The notes below the pieces were generated by a model that had not been told where the DNA came from, made no database searches, and was given only the letters and a program-made list of their open reading frames with translations. The position numbers and the translations under genes were made by a program. A DNA stretch of 64,000 bases from Rotaria sp. Silwood1 (lineage: Eukaryota; Rotifera; Eurotatoria; Philodinida; Philodinidae). Location of the stretch: positions 370,819-434,818 of the forward strand of contig CAJNOP010000087.1 in the NCBI GenBank assembly GCA_905250075.1. The letters are read 5' to 3'. Below are positions 49,040 through 61,109 of the stretch, in pieces (the stretch's first letter is position 1; each line of letters starts with the position of its first letter).

Positions 49040-49726
49040 GTTATGCGACAGTAATATTACAAGAAGAAACAATTTTTTCAATCTTCTAAAAGTATACAGC
49101 CTTCTTTGTATTTCTTATTAAAGTAATGAGGTGCAATCATTTTTTCTTCTCTTTTCTTTTTTTCTGAGTTTCGACATAAAAAATTAACAGCTTAAATACG
49201 AAGTAGTAACAACCGACGACAAAATGTAGAAAAAAAAATTTCCTAAAGAATGACGAACTTCATTGTGAAATTCTTAATTTACAAATCTAAATAATAATAG
49301 TCAATATCACATAATAAAATATTTTTGTCTTCTTGTTCACTTGATTAGTCCTTGTGAAACGTGTAGACAATTCAGCAAGAATAAAGAGAAATTATATGCA
49401 TAATCGCTATTCTTAAAACAATATTGACGACGTGGATCAGTGTCAGAAATATATTTGATAATACTATTTGTCTGAATTGCATATACACTCATCAAATCCA
49501 TTGGCTAATAGTTACATCGCTCAGAAGAATTTGACAGTCGTAGTCCGTTCATCGCTCAAAGAAAATTTTCGACGTTTTCAAGCTAGATTCTTGATAGACT
49601 CAATATAGATGCTGCACGATTTCGCTCCTTTTACCTGAAGAAACGACTATATTCAGCGAGAAACGTATAGCCTCAAAATGACAAAGGTTTGATTGAATAA
49701 ACTTTAATTAAAAATAGATCTGTTAA

Positions 49727-49778
49727 GGGTGGGGTGCGAGTGCTGTTCATATCTGCACCCACAGCCACACCCCCAACA
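49727..49778. repeat. Telomere-motif hairpin
   Basis: AGGGTGGGGTGCGAGTGCTG, a 12-bp loop, then CACCCACAGCCACACCCCCA. The flanking CTGTTAAGGGT / CCCCCAACAG ends also pair, giving the most compact stem of the set. Confidence 0.75.
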
Positions 49779-50890
49779 GACGACAGTTGTAATCTCCATA
49801 AATCAAAAGGGAGCAAAACATGGAGATAAATGTGCCTTTCACTTGCTCGAACCACTCCACGTTGATATTCACGAAAACCTGTACTGTTTGAAATTGATAT
49901 CATCTATCTAGTGAATATCTTTATGAAAGATACATCGAGATTCTGAAACTTTCACGGCAGATGAAACAGACTTATGTCATATAGCATGAAAATAAACAGA
50001 ACAACAGATATTCGTTAGTTTTAGTCTGTATGCTTTAGCGCAATATCCTCTCTAGAAATATATTCGATAAGAAAAGCTCAATAATTTGCGAATTCTTCCT
50101 ACGCTGCCAAATAAGTGTCGAACACAGCATGACCACTAGAAGAGATATATGAATGTGGCCCGTTCGAGGACGAATACTGATGTTCTTCTGTTATTTTCGT
50201 GGCGTGCGAAAGAGCTCAAGAATTTGAACTGTATGATACATTAGTTCTTACCCTCGTGTATTATAAACAAGTGAGAAAATGTTTGTGATAGATAAAATTG
50301 TGACCGTGTTACTGTTTGTCCATAGAAATAAAAGGAAAGACTTAGCTTATTCTTTACTACGTTGGACAAAAAAGTCAAAAAAGAAAACGACTTAATAAAA
50401 GCCGAACGACTTTGTTCGAGCTTATGCCAATAGAGAGGAAGAGAATGATATTGTTTGTACATCATAATCTCGAATAGTTAGAGAAGTTTTTTATTTTTAC
50501 AGCGCTGGTAAAACACACTTTTTAATATTACTGTAGGTTTTTTTTTCTCACTTTTATGTTAGTTCTGTTTTTCTAAAGAGAGACAGCAGATACTTGTTGC
50601 ATGAGTAAATCTCTCAACATATTTTTTCTTTCCTTCTCGTCCATGCTGATACTTGTCAGAAGAAAAACATCTAGAAGAGTACGACAAGAAGAAAGCAGTA
50701 TCGAAATGCTTTCTTCTCGACCAAAAAATAAAGATGAATATGTAGTTGGGTTTCACTAAAAAGTTTAATATTTCAGTTTTCTATCGCTTTTTTAATCGAA
50801 GAATTCATGAACGCAGAATAATAGTAACAGTGAAGAAAACTTAAATGCCTGTGATGCAACGAATAACACATTGCGAAGAGGTTGTAAAGT

Positions 50891-50980
50891 CTGGGTATGG
50901 GTCAAAGGAGGGTGTGGATGTGAATGTAGAGTCTGAGTGTGAATGAATATCAGATTACCACCCACACACGCACACAAACA
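50891..50980. repeat. Telomere-motif hairpin
   Basis: CTGGGTATGGGTCAAAGGAG and GGTGTGGATGTGAATGTAGA, a loop, then ACCACCCACACACGCACACA. Confidence 0.65.
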
Positions 50981-52407
50981 TCGAAAACATATTTAGGGTG
51001 TCCAATGAGACAATAGTGTTTAAATCATATAATTATTCTCCATGCTCATAAAGAAAAAGTATACGAACTTGATTTCAATAGCATCTGTTCTGGTTTTATT
51101 TTTTCCTTAGTTTCTGATTTCGTTCGAAACTATAAAGCATCAGATAGTTATTAAAAGTTTACAGAATTCAGATCTGACAAGAAAATCTTTAGCGCTTCCC
51201 ATAGCTAATTGATTTAGCAATGCGTAGAAAAGTATGAACAAAATATGTTATAGCACAAGATCGAGAACAATTTATTGATAAAAAAAAATGTTTGAATCAA
51301 TCGAAATCGTATTAAAGAATGTGACGACAACGAGAAAAAAATTAAGATGAACTTGATATGATTATTACCAATGGGTGCATTGAGGTATCTGATTGCAATA
51401 TTTATATCTCAAATGTTCTTTGAATTTTATTTGAAAATGAACTTTAATAAATAATGAAAAAGTATAAGAATTAGAGTTCCTTAGGGGTTGGATTATAAAT
51501 AGAAAATTCTATTCATGGTTGATCGATTTTGAATCTGCCCTACAGATTAGGAGTTCTGTCAGAGATTCTATTGATAGAGAACTAATTTATCTGCTAATTT
51601 TATTGTTCACTCGGTTTCTATTTCTGACTGCATCACCTTTGTCTATATCTAAAGCAGCTCTTGAGATAAGATAAACAGTAAATTTCATGAATTTAGAAAG
51701 ACAATGAAATCTATCAGTTTTCTATTGAAATAAACTTTTCGTTTACAAGCAAAAAAAATGATTGGTTAACAAGTTAGCAACTTAAACCTAATTTAGATTA
51801 TTAAAAGATAACTAGGGTCACCTTTTATTTTAATAACAAAGGTACTCATAATAAAACATATATATGACTTTTAATAAAACACAGAAGTAATAACACTTTA
51901 TGAAAAATCATTACTATTCATATTAAAAAAGAACATAGCCAAATAATTGATCAATATATGTCGAGAACAAAAAAATTCAACATATCAAGTTCATGTTTTC
52001 TCTATCATAGGATCAAGAACCTAGACAAATAAGTGAGTATGAGAACTTCATTTCTCAAGAAGGTATCTTCAAAAGATCTTTGTAAAATAAAGTTCTTAAT
52101 CAATTAAAATTCAATAATATTTCGATTCAAATAAAATCATTTGATAGTCAAAGATATTTCTGTGTCTCAGATATTTACACCTTGTCTTTCTTTTGGACCG
52201 AGAACTTATCGGGTGAGACCTTCTGAAGCTATGCTTCTTGATTTTCTTCAGTTGAGAATCACATGAGAACTTATATTTATTATCATAATAAATGACATAT
52301 CAAACTTTATTTTCTTCCTCGAACCGAGATAAAATAAAAGCATAAAAAATTTGCGAAATATGCAGTTTTGAACGCCATCTACCTGTCTAGTGAGATGAGG
52401 AAGGAAG

Positions 52408-52484
52408 GATGTGTACGTAGGTGTTTCTTTGTGTTGATAATGATCTTAGTTTTGTATACGCTCACAACCACACGTACACACAAC
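52408..52484. repeat. Telomere-motif hairpin
   Basis: GATGTGTACGTAGGTGTTTC and TTGTGTTG, a loop, then CTCACAACCACACGTACACA. GTGTACGT / ACGTACAC pairs exactly. Confidence 0.7.
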
Positions 52485-53821
52485 ATTCTACCTTGATATT
52501 CCATATGCCTTTAAATAATTATCAAAAATATCTGATGAGTGTGGATGTGGGAATATAGATAATTGGCAATACACTGCTGCTAATTTTTACGTAGTGAATT
52601 TACCTTCATTCACAAATAAGAAAATAAAGGCTACGATGGCGCTGGAAATAAGGGAGACTAAACTTCTTTATGTGAGGTCTTGTGTCCAAAACAAAGATAG
52701 AGTGCTTACATGTGATATTTACGGTTTTTCATAGAGAAAATCCTTGAGTATCAAATAATTTTATTTGGATTGGATTCAAAGAGATTTTGAAAAAATCACC
52801 TTGAAATTTAAATCTCCACACACAGTTATTTGTCTATGTTCTTGGCCGTACGATAGAGAAAAGTCGATGTTGATATGCTTATTTTTTGCTTCTCGAAACA
52901 TACCTATGTATTGGTGAATTCTCTTTCGATTGTTAAAACGAATTTGAAAACTTCTCTGGATTAAATCTATGATAGTTCTTTCGTTTCCAAGAAACTTCTA
53001 AAATGTTTTACTTCTGATTCAAAACACTTTATTTAACAGATTAGTTAATTATCACAAAAACTTGCTGATTTTAATAAGCTTATAAAAGATAAATTAAGAA
53101 AAGTAGTTAATATTGTAGACGAAACTTTTCACAATCACTTTTTCTTCATTCTTCTTACAAACATAATAATTTAGGTTCGAATTAATAATTAAATCCTATT
53201 GTCGAAATAAATTTTTCTTTATCTTATAGAGCAAATATATCTTTGACAATATAATCGATTTAAATCATAAATATACATATCTTCTTGAACTCGAACATGC
53301 TTATAAATAAAACAAATATACATTATTAAATGTTGTTTGAAAAAAAATTTATTAAAATACAAATGGATGAATTTAATTTACATCTATATATGATGTTGAT
53401 GATCTGTTTCTATGAAAAATTTAGTAATATAACAATAATATGTAACATAAAATTATTTATCATTCGTTCTATAATTCATACACACACAGTATATAAATTA
53501 TTAACAAAGAAAATCAAATAATCAATTATTAAAACAATTTGATATGTAGCTTAAAATAGCGAAATGATGACCAAACAATTTGTTGCAGGACAATTTATTG
53601 CATTGATATAATCCAATCATAATTTATATGTATTTTTTAATAATAAAGTGACTTATTCAAATTAATTTTGAAATATGTAATGCAATGATTCTAAAAATTA
53701 TTGAGTTTATATTGATTATGGCTAAACTTCAATTTGTAATCTTAGGATGTGCCACTACAAATAAAACGTAGCAAGATATAAAAGCGAACCTGTTTCTTAT
53801 TGCATAACTAATATCAGTAGG

Positions 53822-53829
53822 ATGTAAAC
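53822..53829. repeat. 8-bp target-site duplication (left) of the hAT MITE
   Basis: ATGTAAAC, repeated at 54063-54070 directly outside the other end of the element. Confidence 0.85.
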
Positions 53830-54062
53830 CAGAGATGGACAAAATCGCACCGCGCCTCACCGCGCTTCCCCGCGCCACTGCTCGCGCCTAGGCGCTACGC
53901 ACATCTCTCTTTCTCTTTGCTCTACCAATCAGTTTCTCAAACTCCACCGAATACCAGGATGCTCTAAGCATGCGCTCATCGAAGCTCAGACTAGTGTAGC
54001 GTAGGCGTGAGCAACGGCGCGGGGAAGCGCGGGGAGGCGCGGTGCGATTTTGTCCATCTCTG
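53830..54062. mobile_element. hAT-type MITE, 233 bp, GC-rich
   Basis: It begins CAGAGATGGACAAAATCGCA and ends with the exact complement (TGCGATTTTGTCCATCTCTG). Inverted repeats extend about 60 bp with few mismatches through CCGCGCC/GGCGCGG stretches. An 8-bp duplication ATGTAAAC flanks it. CAGAGATGG-type ends plus an 8-bp duplication are typical of hAT elements. There is no coding capacity. It is strikingly GC- and CpG-rich against the AT-rich surroundings, so its composition was set elsewhere or is kept by the stem. Confidence 0.9.
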
Positions 54063-54070
54063 ATGTAAAC
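54063..54070. repeat. 8-bp target-site duplication (right) of the hAT MITE
   Basis: ATGTAAAC, identical to 53822-53829. Confidence 0.85.
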
Positions 54071-54569
54071 ATCTTCAATTACGAGATATCATCAAAACTA
54101 TTTCTGGCATTTTATCAATCATCGATTGAATCTGACTAGTTTAGTTTTAAACAAATAAAATAAAAGGTGGTGGTCACAAAATTAACAGGCTTTGTACGTC
54201 AAATGTGAAGATTTAAAAACAGAAATTCATTAAAAATTGTTTTTTTCTGGTGATGTCAAAGCTGCTATTCTTCAGATGGTGTTAAATCTCACTAGTTCTT
54301 TCAAACTATTTTCTAATATCTGCTTGTATAGTTCGAACAGTCAAAGTTTTTATCTGATCAAGAAGATTATCGTACTGTTGGAGATCACAGATCAAAGTTT
54401 AGTTATTAATAACATTTTAAATAATTATTAGTCATTGGATTACATGTTTCATACGTAATTGAGTAGGTCATTTCATTGTTGCAGAATAGATATAAATTAT
54501 GATTGAATTATTTCATTACGACGAATTGTTCTAGTACTAAAGTTCATAACCATTCTTTTCGTCTTCACT

Positions 54570-54581
54570 AGCTGATATCAT
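54570..54581. repeat. 12-bp target-site duplication at the LINE 3' end
   Basis: AGCTGATATCAT, identical to 59210-59221. It abuts the A-tail of the LINE, seen here as a run of T on the plus strand. Confidence 0.9.
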
Positions 54582-54876
54582 TTTTTTTTGGAGTCAAAGC
54601 CTTTTTTATTAAGATGTTAACAAAAAAAAGAAGCAACAATATATACAAATATACAAAAGGCTGGAGAGAAACGCCGAGACGCATGACGAATGTCTTATGT
54701 CTCGTGAAAAGAGGTTATACGATGGAAGCTGTTATAATAGTATATATATATATATGTATGATGCAAAGTTAAAGTCGATGATTCCGATATAACAATTTTT
54801 GTATGGATTCGGTCGACTCAACAATGATCGATAGTGACGATGCTATATGTAATATGTAACATGGGTAGGTGATTTC

Positions 54877-57569
54877 TTATTGAAGTTTGTTGAATATATC
54901 TTGCAGGTTGTTGGTCAGTAGTTGGTCGTTATTTGATGTTGCTGTTTGAATATAACGTTGCAGGAGAGTAACGGCATATTCTTTAATTTTGGGGATATTG
55001 GTAATTCGATGGATATATTCGACGGATGTATATATGGGTAATCCTAATGCAGCACGAATGGCTTTGTTTTGCATTATTTGTAGTCTTTCCCATATTTTAT
55101 CATTGGCAGTAAGTAATATTGGATAACCATAGATGATAATAGACCTTGCAATTGATTTGAAGATGTTTAACATAATTTTGTCATTAGGTTCATAAGCTGC
55201 TCTATTTAAAAACCGTAACAGACTAATACGACCAGCAATCTTCGATTCGATGTGATGTAGATGACTTCTCCAATTCAACGTTTTATCGATGATAACACCT
55301 AAATATCTTGTTGAATTGGATGCTTTGACAGTTGTATCATCTATTTTTTACCGATATTGGATTTTTAAACTGTTTACGGGGATGTACAGTAAAGTGAACG
55401 AGTTCAGTTTTACTGGGCTGTAGTTTAAGTTTCCATGAATTGCACCAACTTTGAAATTCATCTATGGATTGTTGTAGCCTAGAACTAAGGCTTGTTATTG
55501 TGTTTGATGATGTCCATAGAGCAGTGTCATCGGCAAATAGACCATGTTCTGTATGTTCTGGTATTCCATTCATCGAATCTGCCGTGTATATAATATAGAG
55601 TAATGGAGATAACGGAGACCCTTGTGGAGTGCCGCTGTTGAGGTTAAATGGTCTTGATAGAATGTTTTCAATTTCAATTGCCGCAGTTCTATTCTGTAGA
55701 AAAGAGATGAGATAATTTGTTAAGTATTGTGGCAGACGTAGTTCATTTAATTTATATATTAATCCATCGTGCCAGACAGAATCGAAGGCAGCTTTGATAT
55801 CGAATAATATAACTGCTGCATGTCGACGACGACCAGATGAATGCATATGTTGTTGTGCATATTTTGTTAACCTTATAATGTTGTTTAAGGTGCTTTTTCG
55901 AGGTCGGAAGCCAGCTTGATGTTCTGGCAGGATGTTACGTTGTTCCAGAATAACCATCAGTCGTTGCTTCATTATTTTCTCCAGTAGTTTGCCGAGGCAA
56001 CTAAGGAGACTTATTGGTCGATAACTTGAAGGATGTTGCTTATCTTTATTAGGCTTTAATAACAGTATAATATTAGCCTTTTTCCATCCATTTGGTATAT
56101 ATCCAAGATTTAAAATAGAGTTATATAATTTAGTTAAATGTTGAATGAATAATTCCGTGTAGTTCTTTAAACATCTGTTATGAATGTTGTCAGGACCACA
56201 GGAGCTATTACGAAGTTGTTTAATATTCCATTTAACTTCTTTAATTGTGATCTTCTTCCACTTGTTTAGTTTCGTGTTAGAAGATCTGTTTTTAATGTTG
56301 TACGTTTGCCTTGTTACTTGCTGATGAAATGGTATTATGTCAGGTGGTTCGACATATACTTCATTTTGAAAATATTCAGCAAATAGATCGGCTTTTTCCT
56401 TATCTGATGTCGAAGTTACGTTGTTATATTTGATGTTGTTACTGTGGCTTTGTTTAATTCGCTTGTTGTGAAACTTACGAACCGTAAGCCATACTGATTC
56501 TGAATACATGTTCTTCTGGGATAACGACGACATAAGGTTGTTGAAGTTGATTTTTCTGTCGTTTCTAAGTGAATTTGTCAGTAACAACTTACATTTATAA
56601 TAATGTTGTTTTTCACTATCTTCTCCAGTCTTCTTCCATTTACGATAAGTTTTATGTTTGAGCTGGATCAGATGTTTGGTTGCTTCACTTAGTTTAATGT
56701 TTGTGTTCAATTTTTTTGATGTTGGTATGGCTTCTTGTGTTGCTGTAGTAATGCTGTTGGTAATAAACGACGTATATTCTTCTACATCTGATTCTGAATT
56801 TATATAATGATGTTTGTTCCATAGCATTAGTTGTTCATTTAATTTATTTCTAAATTTTGGCCAATTTGCTGCTTTGAAGTTAAGGGATAATCTCGGAGAT
56901 GCAGGTTTGGGTTCAGATCCAATTGGTATAACAAAGGTTAATGGTTTGTGACCACTTAATGTACCGATTGTTGGGTGGGTTTCGACGTTTGATATTAATG
57001 AATGAAGAGGTTGACTGGCTAATATCCAGTCAATCTTTACTTCATAATCATTCTTTTCAAATGTGGTACTAACATCATCAATACAGTTAAAATAACCTTC
57101 ATTTATTACCTCTTGTAACTGTCTTCCTCTTGCATTTGTTTTTCTTGATCCCATATTGTATAATGTTGCGTTAAGGTCACCTACTACGATGCAGTTGTTG
57201 TTTAAATTGTACAGTTCATTAAAGATGTTGATCTGGATTTTTGCTGTTGGTGGTACGTAGATCGAAGAGATTAATACGCTCTTTAATGAACGTGTAGTAA
57301 TTTCCACAGCTATAATTTCATTTTTTTCCAACCGTTTTGCTTAGAATTTCATTACATTTGATATGTTGTTTGACAGCTAGTAATACTCCTCCACCAGGTT
57401 TTCCTACTCGGTCGTTTCTGAAAATGTTGTAACCTTTCAGAGAGAACGGTTGGTCTCTTTTCAGATTAGTTTCATTTACAGATATGACGTCGTATTTGGA
57501 GAATCTGGCAAGGAGTTCGTCTTTGTGTTTTCTGATAGTGGTGATGTTAATATGACAAACACTAATCAT
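54877..57569 (-). pseudogene. LINE ORF2: AP endonuclease and reverse transcriptase, with two homopolymer frameshifts
   Basis: ORF2 starts at ATG 57567-57569, overlapping the ORF1 stop in ATGATTAG. Endonuclease features in order: HINITTIRKHKDEL, Glu in SVNETNL, VVGDLNA, and SGHKPLTF with the catalytic His. Reverse-transcriptase features: SYRPISLLSCLGKLLEKI, HQAGFRPRKSTLNNI, ILFDIKAAFDSVWH, GTPQGSPLSPLLY, and the catalytic FADDTALW. About 897 codons. One shift lies in an A7 run near 57331 and another in an A6 run near 55345, each restored by a single base. All catalytic motifs survive, so it may be intact in the living genome. It would nick the target and prime cDNA from the nick. Confidence 0.9.
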
Positions 57570-59019
57570 CTTTGTTGCTTGTTTTGAGATCTTTGCTGTC
57601 AAATGTTGATGTATCTAAGGAGCTGTTGGGTGATCGAACTCTTTTGGCTGCTTTCGAAACTTCTTTAACTTTTCGTGGTGGTTTTGATGAAGTTACATTT
57701 GAGGTTGTTGTTGGCTTCTTTGATGTATCAGTTGCTGAGGTGGTTAATTTGGTTATTGCTGCACTTGGGTTTTGCTTGTTTCTAATGTGTTTGACTACTT
57801 GACTTTCTTCTTCTGAATCAAAATCCGATATAGTCAAGGCATCTTTACCGTTGTTGTCTTATGTTTCGATGAATGTTTCGATCTTCTTGATTTTCTTAAG
57901 TAGCTTCTGGAATAGTCGGCTGGTTGTTTCTTCGATAATCTTTTCCATTTTGCTGCTTAATACATTAATAATTTCATCGAATAATTCATTATGAATGTGT
58001 TCTTGTTGACGTTGTAAGAGGTTTGGTAGCAATGGAAATTCGTTTAAGTCATGAATGGCTGGAGCTGATGTTGTTGGTGTATTCGGAGATGAATATTGAT
58101 TAACTAAATTTTTAATTCGTTTCTCCTGTTCCTTATAAGTTGCACATTCATTTGATGTTGCTATATGACTTCCTTTGCAATTGCAGCATTTTATTAAATC
58201 ACTAGCAGCAGTACATTGTTCAATGCGATGAGTTTCACCACATCTAGCACATATCTGCTGTTTCGTTTTGCAGTATTTTGCCACATGATTGTATTGCAGA
58301 CATATAAAGCATTGTACAGGTTTGGTGTTTTGATTTGCTGCTTCAGCTATGAAATGCATTGAGTCCACTTGTAAACCAGTATGGACGAATGTATTTCGAT
58401 TATGTGGATCACTAAATGTAATCTTGATCGTTCTAGTAGGAACATTTTTAGTTTTATTCATTAGTCGAACAACATCAATAGCATCAAGTCCAACGTCCTT
58501 TAATGCTTCAGTTATTCGACCTTCAGGAATTTCTATGTCGACATTTTTAACAAATGCGACTTTTTCCGTATCTTTAATACGTTGAATGGATCGGGGCACA
58601 TATATTTTAGCTGTAGCCTGTCCATTTGTTGCAAGTATTGGTGTTAACTCATTTAATAGACGATTAAACGAGCTAACATCAGCTGCATATATTGTAAAGT
58701 GACCTGATCGACTTAGCTGAATATCAGATATTCGTAAGTCCTTTAGATGCTGTTTGATAACATCATTTAATTGTAATTTATGTAGCTTAACACCCTCTAG
58801 AATTAGAGGAGCAATGCTGAAATTTGATTGCTTTATCAGGCCAGCCTTTGTTCCTGAAGAAGTCTTTGTTGTAGCAGAGGCCTTTGTTCTCGGAATATGA
58901 CTCATCGCCATTGTTCCTCCAACATCAGCTACTGCTGTTTGACCTTGATTTACATTTTCACCATTAATATAAATTTGTCCTTGTTTGGATAAATTAGTTC
59001 CTCCTTTTCTGGGAGGCAT
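57562..59019 (-). pseudogene. LINE ORF1: gag-like nucleic-acid-binding protein, one internal stop
   Basis: 485 codons from ATG 59017-59019 to TAG 57562-57564, with one in-frame TAA at 57859-57861 after residue 386. The central part has three zinc knuckles (CFICLQYNHVAKYC, CARCGETHRIEQC, CCNCKGSHIATSNEC), preceded by an RNA-binding region like the PRE_C2HC domain of jockey elements. After the TAA, the same frame continues for about 99 codons, acidic then Lys/Ser-rich. The frame's stop overlaps the ORF2 start by 8 bases, which suggests coupled reinitiation and argues that the TAA is a later mutation. Alternatively the protein ends at the TAA. Confidence 0.85.
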
Positions 59020-59209
59020 AATTAACGATGAACCACTCGTAGAATCGACTGGAACTAATTAACTTAATTGATTATTTCAAAAATAATTTGAAAATAATGT
59101 AATATAAGTAATTTATCAAATAAATGAATTCGACGAGTTGAACAAAGAAATGTACGTAACCGACGAAAATAAGATGCGACTTATCTCGACCGTGTAAAAG
59201 TGACGAATG

Positions 59210-59221
59210 AGCTGATATCAT
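59210..59221. repeat. 12-bp target-site duplication at the LINE 5' end
   Basis: AGCTGATATCAT, identical to 54570-54581. Confidence 0.9.
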
Positions 59222-61109
59222 AAATAAGTGATTATATATGTAGCAAATAATAATAGATCTATTGTATGCTTAAATCTATAGCCGCACATTTTTTTCGAGA
59301 TGAAAATCATCGAAGAAAGAATAATCATGAAAAGAGCATTGCTTTGAGACAATGGATTGCTTGTTGATCAATCTTAATTTCAGATAAATTGAAAGTTAGT
59401 TTTATCAATAGAAAATAATTTATGTTTGATACTGTTCGATCCAATAAATTGAATGATAATTATCTTTTGTTTTTAGTTCAATTTTATTAGTAAATATTGA
59501 AAGATGGTATTTGATTGAGCCAATATTTGTTCGAAGAAAAAAACATAAAAACATTCATATGATTTTTGATCATGTGTGTGTGTGGATAAAAGCTTGATAT
59601 TTCAAGTCACGTTGCGAAGCCATTCATTATGCTACAAACGTATTGAAGAATCGTTTTGTTTAAATAGTCTGAAACAATACAGATTTTTCAATCGAAATCG
59701 ACCTATACAAATTAGAATGATTTTATCTTGAAAATTTGCTGCATTGGAATTTTATTTTACTAAGCAATATTTTTAATAACCAAAGTTATCTACAAGAGAT
59801 TCAGAAATCTTAACAAATGACGTTTTACTTATGATGAACGCATGGAAAAAATATTAGTTTTCTCATTTATCTTCAGATATTATTTATGTGAATAAATAAT
59901 TTTTCGAAGAAGATTTGATTCAATCAGAAAAGTTTCATTCAAATTGTTGTTCATATCTTTAGCTAGTCTAAGGTGAAAGATGATTGACCATTTGGATCCT
60001 ACTGCATCAGAGAACTTAGTTGAAGAGATATCCCATTGATATTTATGTTTTCTTCCCTCATTACTTCGGACATGAGTCGATGCATTAATCAGTGCATGTA
60101 CTGCAATCATTAACTGAGGATACACAATTAGAATTTGAGAGATCCAAATTGCAACAGCTATAGGTGCAGATGAAGGATGATGTGGTTGTAGTTGCTGACG
60201 TTAATCAATACAGTGACAGACAAGCGACACTTAATAATATCACAAATGCCTTCATATTAAGTTCCGCTCTATACAAAGATATATGATGGATCTTTTCTTT
60301 CGTCACATGTACTTTAGATTAGTTGTGACTAGCAAACTAACTTATATTGGATAGATATTGAATCGATGATGGATTTGACAAAACTAATTGCAATTGTCTA
60401 TATGTATACTTTTCAGGCAAATTGAGATAAATTTATGCTTGATTATATTTACCCATAGACAAAAAGATGAAGGAAAAAATATACGTAGTCATTTCTTATA
60501 ATGTTTTGATGCAAAAAGTTACAAATAGCCAGCAGCATAAACTCAGGTAGCCATTAAATCGAAGCACGATTTTCTTTTTAATTTGCTTGCATAATTTTTA
60601 GAATAAGCAAAAAGTAGATGAAAATGGATATAAAGTTTTGGTTTTAATCATGCCAACTCAGACATTCGTCTAAAATGTATGAAGAACTAGATATGAGTGT
60701 TTCTGTGAATGAAGACAACACATTCACCCACACCTATATCCACACCTGCAGATGAATATAAGAGCAATACGCCCGCCGACATCCACACCACGGATGACTT
60801 GTCACTTTCAACCTATCTAAACATTATATTGCATGCATGAACCAGATCTGAAAATGGGGCTGATTCATCCGCTTCATACCTGACGTGGCATGCTTTATAT
60901 GGAAATGATTACATAAATTTATTCTATATAAAAGATCACAGTTATCAACTTTCTTTGTTCATATCAATCTGAAGTCAGCAGCAAGAGATATTTATTTATA
61001 GTGATGATGGCATTGCGATGCTATTCTTATATGTGCTGCAAGTAATATTATTGTTCATAAAAGATTTATATGATTTATTTTAACACTAATCAAGTTAAAG
61101 AGAGTTCGT
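59222..61109. other. Spacer with one coding-like fragment
   Basis: On the minus strand, about 60195-59880 reads openly as a hydrophobic then polar run (PIAVAIWISQILIVYPQLMI ... KWSIIFHLRLAKD) ending in TAG-like sequence. I do not recognise it, and no start or splice site was settled. It could be an exon of a membrane protein. A half-copy of the telomere-like family (TGTGTGTGTGGATAAAAGC) lies near 59574. Confidence 0.35.
60693..60791. repeat. Telomere-motif tract
   Basis: A weak G-rich half (ATATGAGTGTTTCTGTGAAT) and two C-rich halves (CATTCACCCACACCTATATC; CCGACATCCACACCACGG). ATTCAC / GTGAAT pairs. It looks like a composite of two family members. Confidence 0.55.

Larger units (their letters stand above)
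49040..53829. other. Gene-free spacer with three hairpins
   Basis: Almost 5 kb of AT-rich DNA with no frame showing domain features. Besides the hairpins listed, a lone G-rich half (GAGTGTGGATGTGGG) sits at 52538-52552. Confidence 0.5.
54582..59209 (-). mobile_element. Full-length jockey-like non-LTR retrotransposon (LINE)
   Basis: It is oriented on the minus strand: a 5' UTR of about 190 bp from 59209, ORF1 (59019-57562), ORF2 (57569-54877), a 3' UTR of about 290 bp and a short A-tail at 54582-54588. Identical 12-bp target duplications on both sides show that the copy is complete and fairly recent. ORF1 with three CCHC knuckles, ORF2 with an AP endonuclease and reverse transcriptase, and no RNase H fit the jockey clade. 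Damage is limited to one stop in ORF1 and two one-base shifts in A-homopolymers of ORF2. Confidence 0.93.

Noticed and set aside
54100..54431. 64-codon frame at 54237-54431 next to the MITE
   Set aside because: No start context or recognised domain; AT-driven composition.
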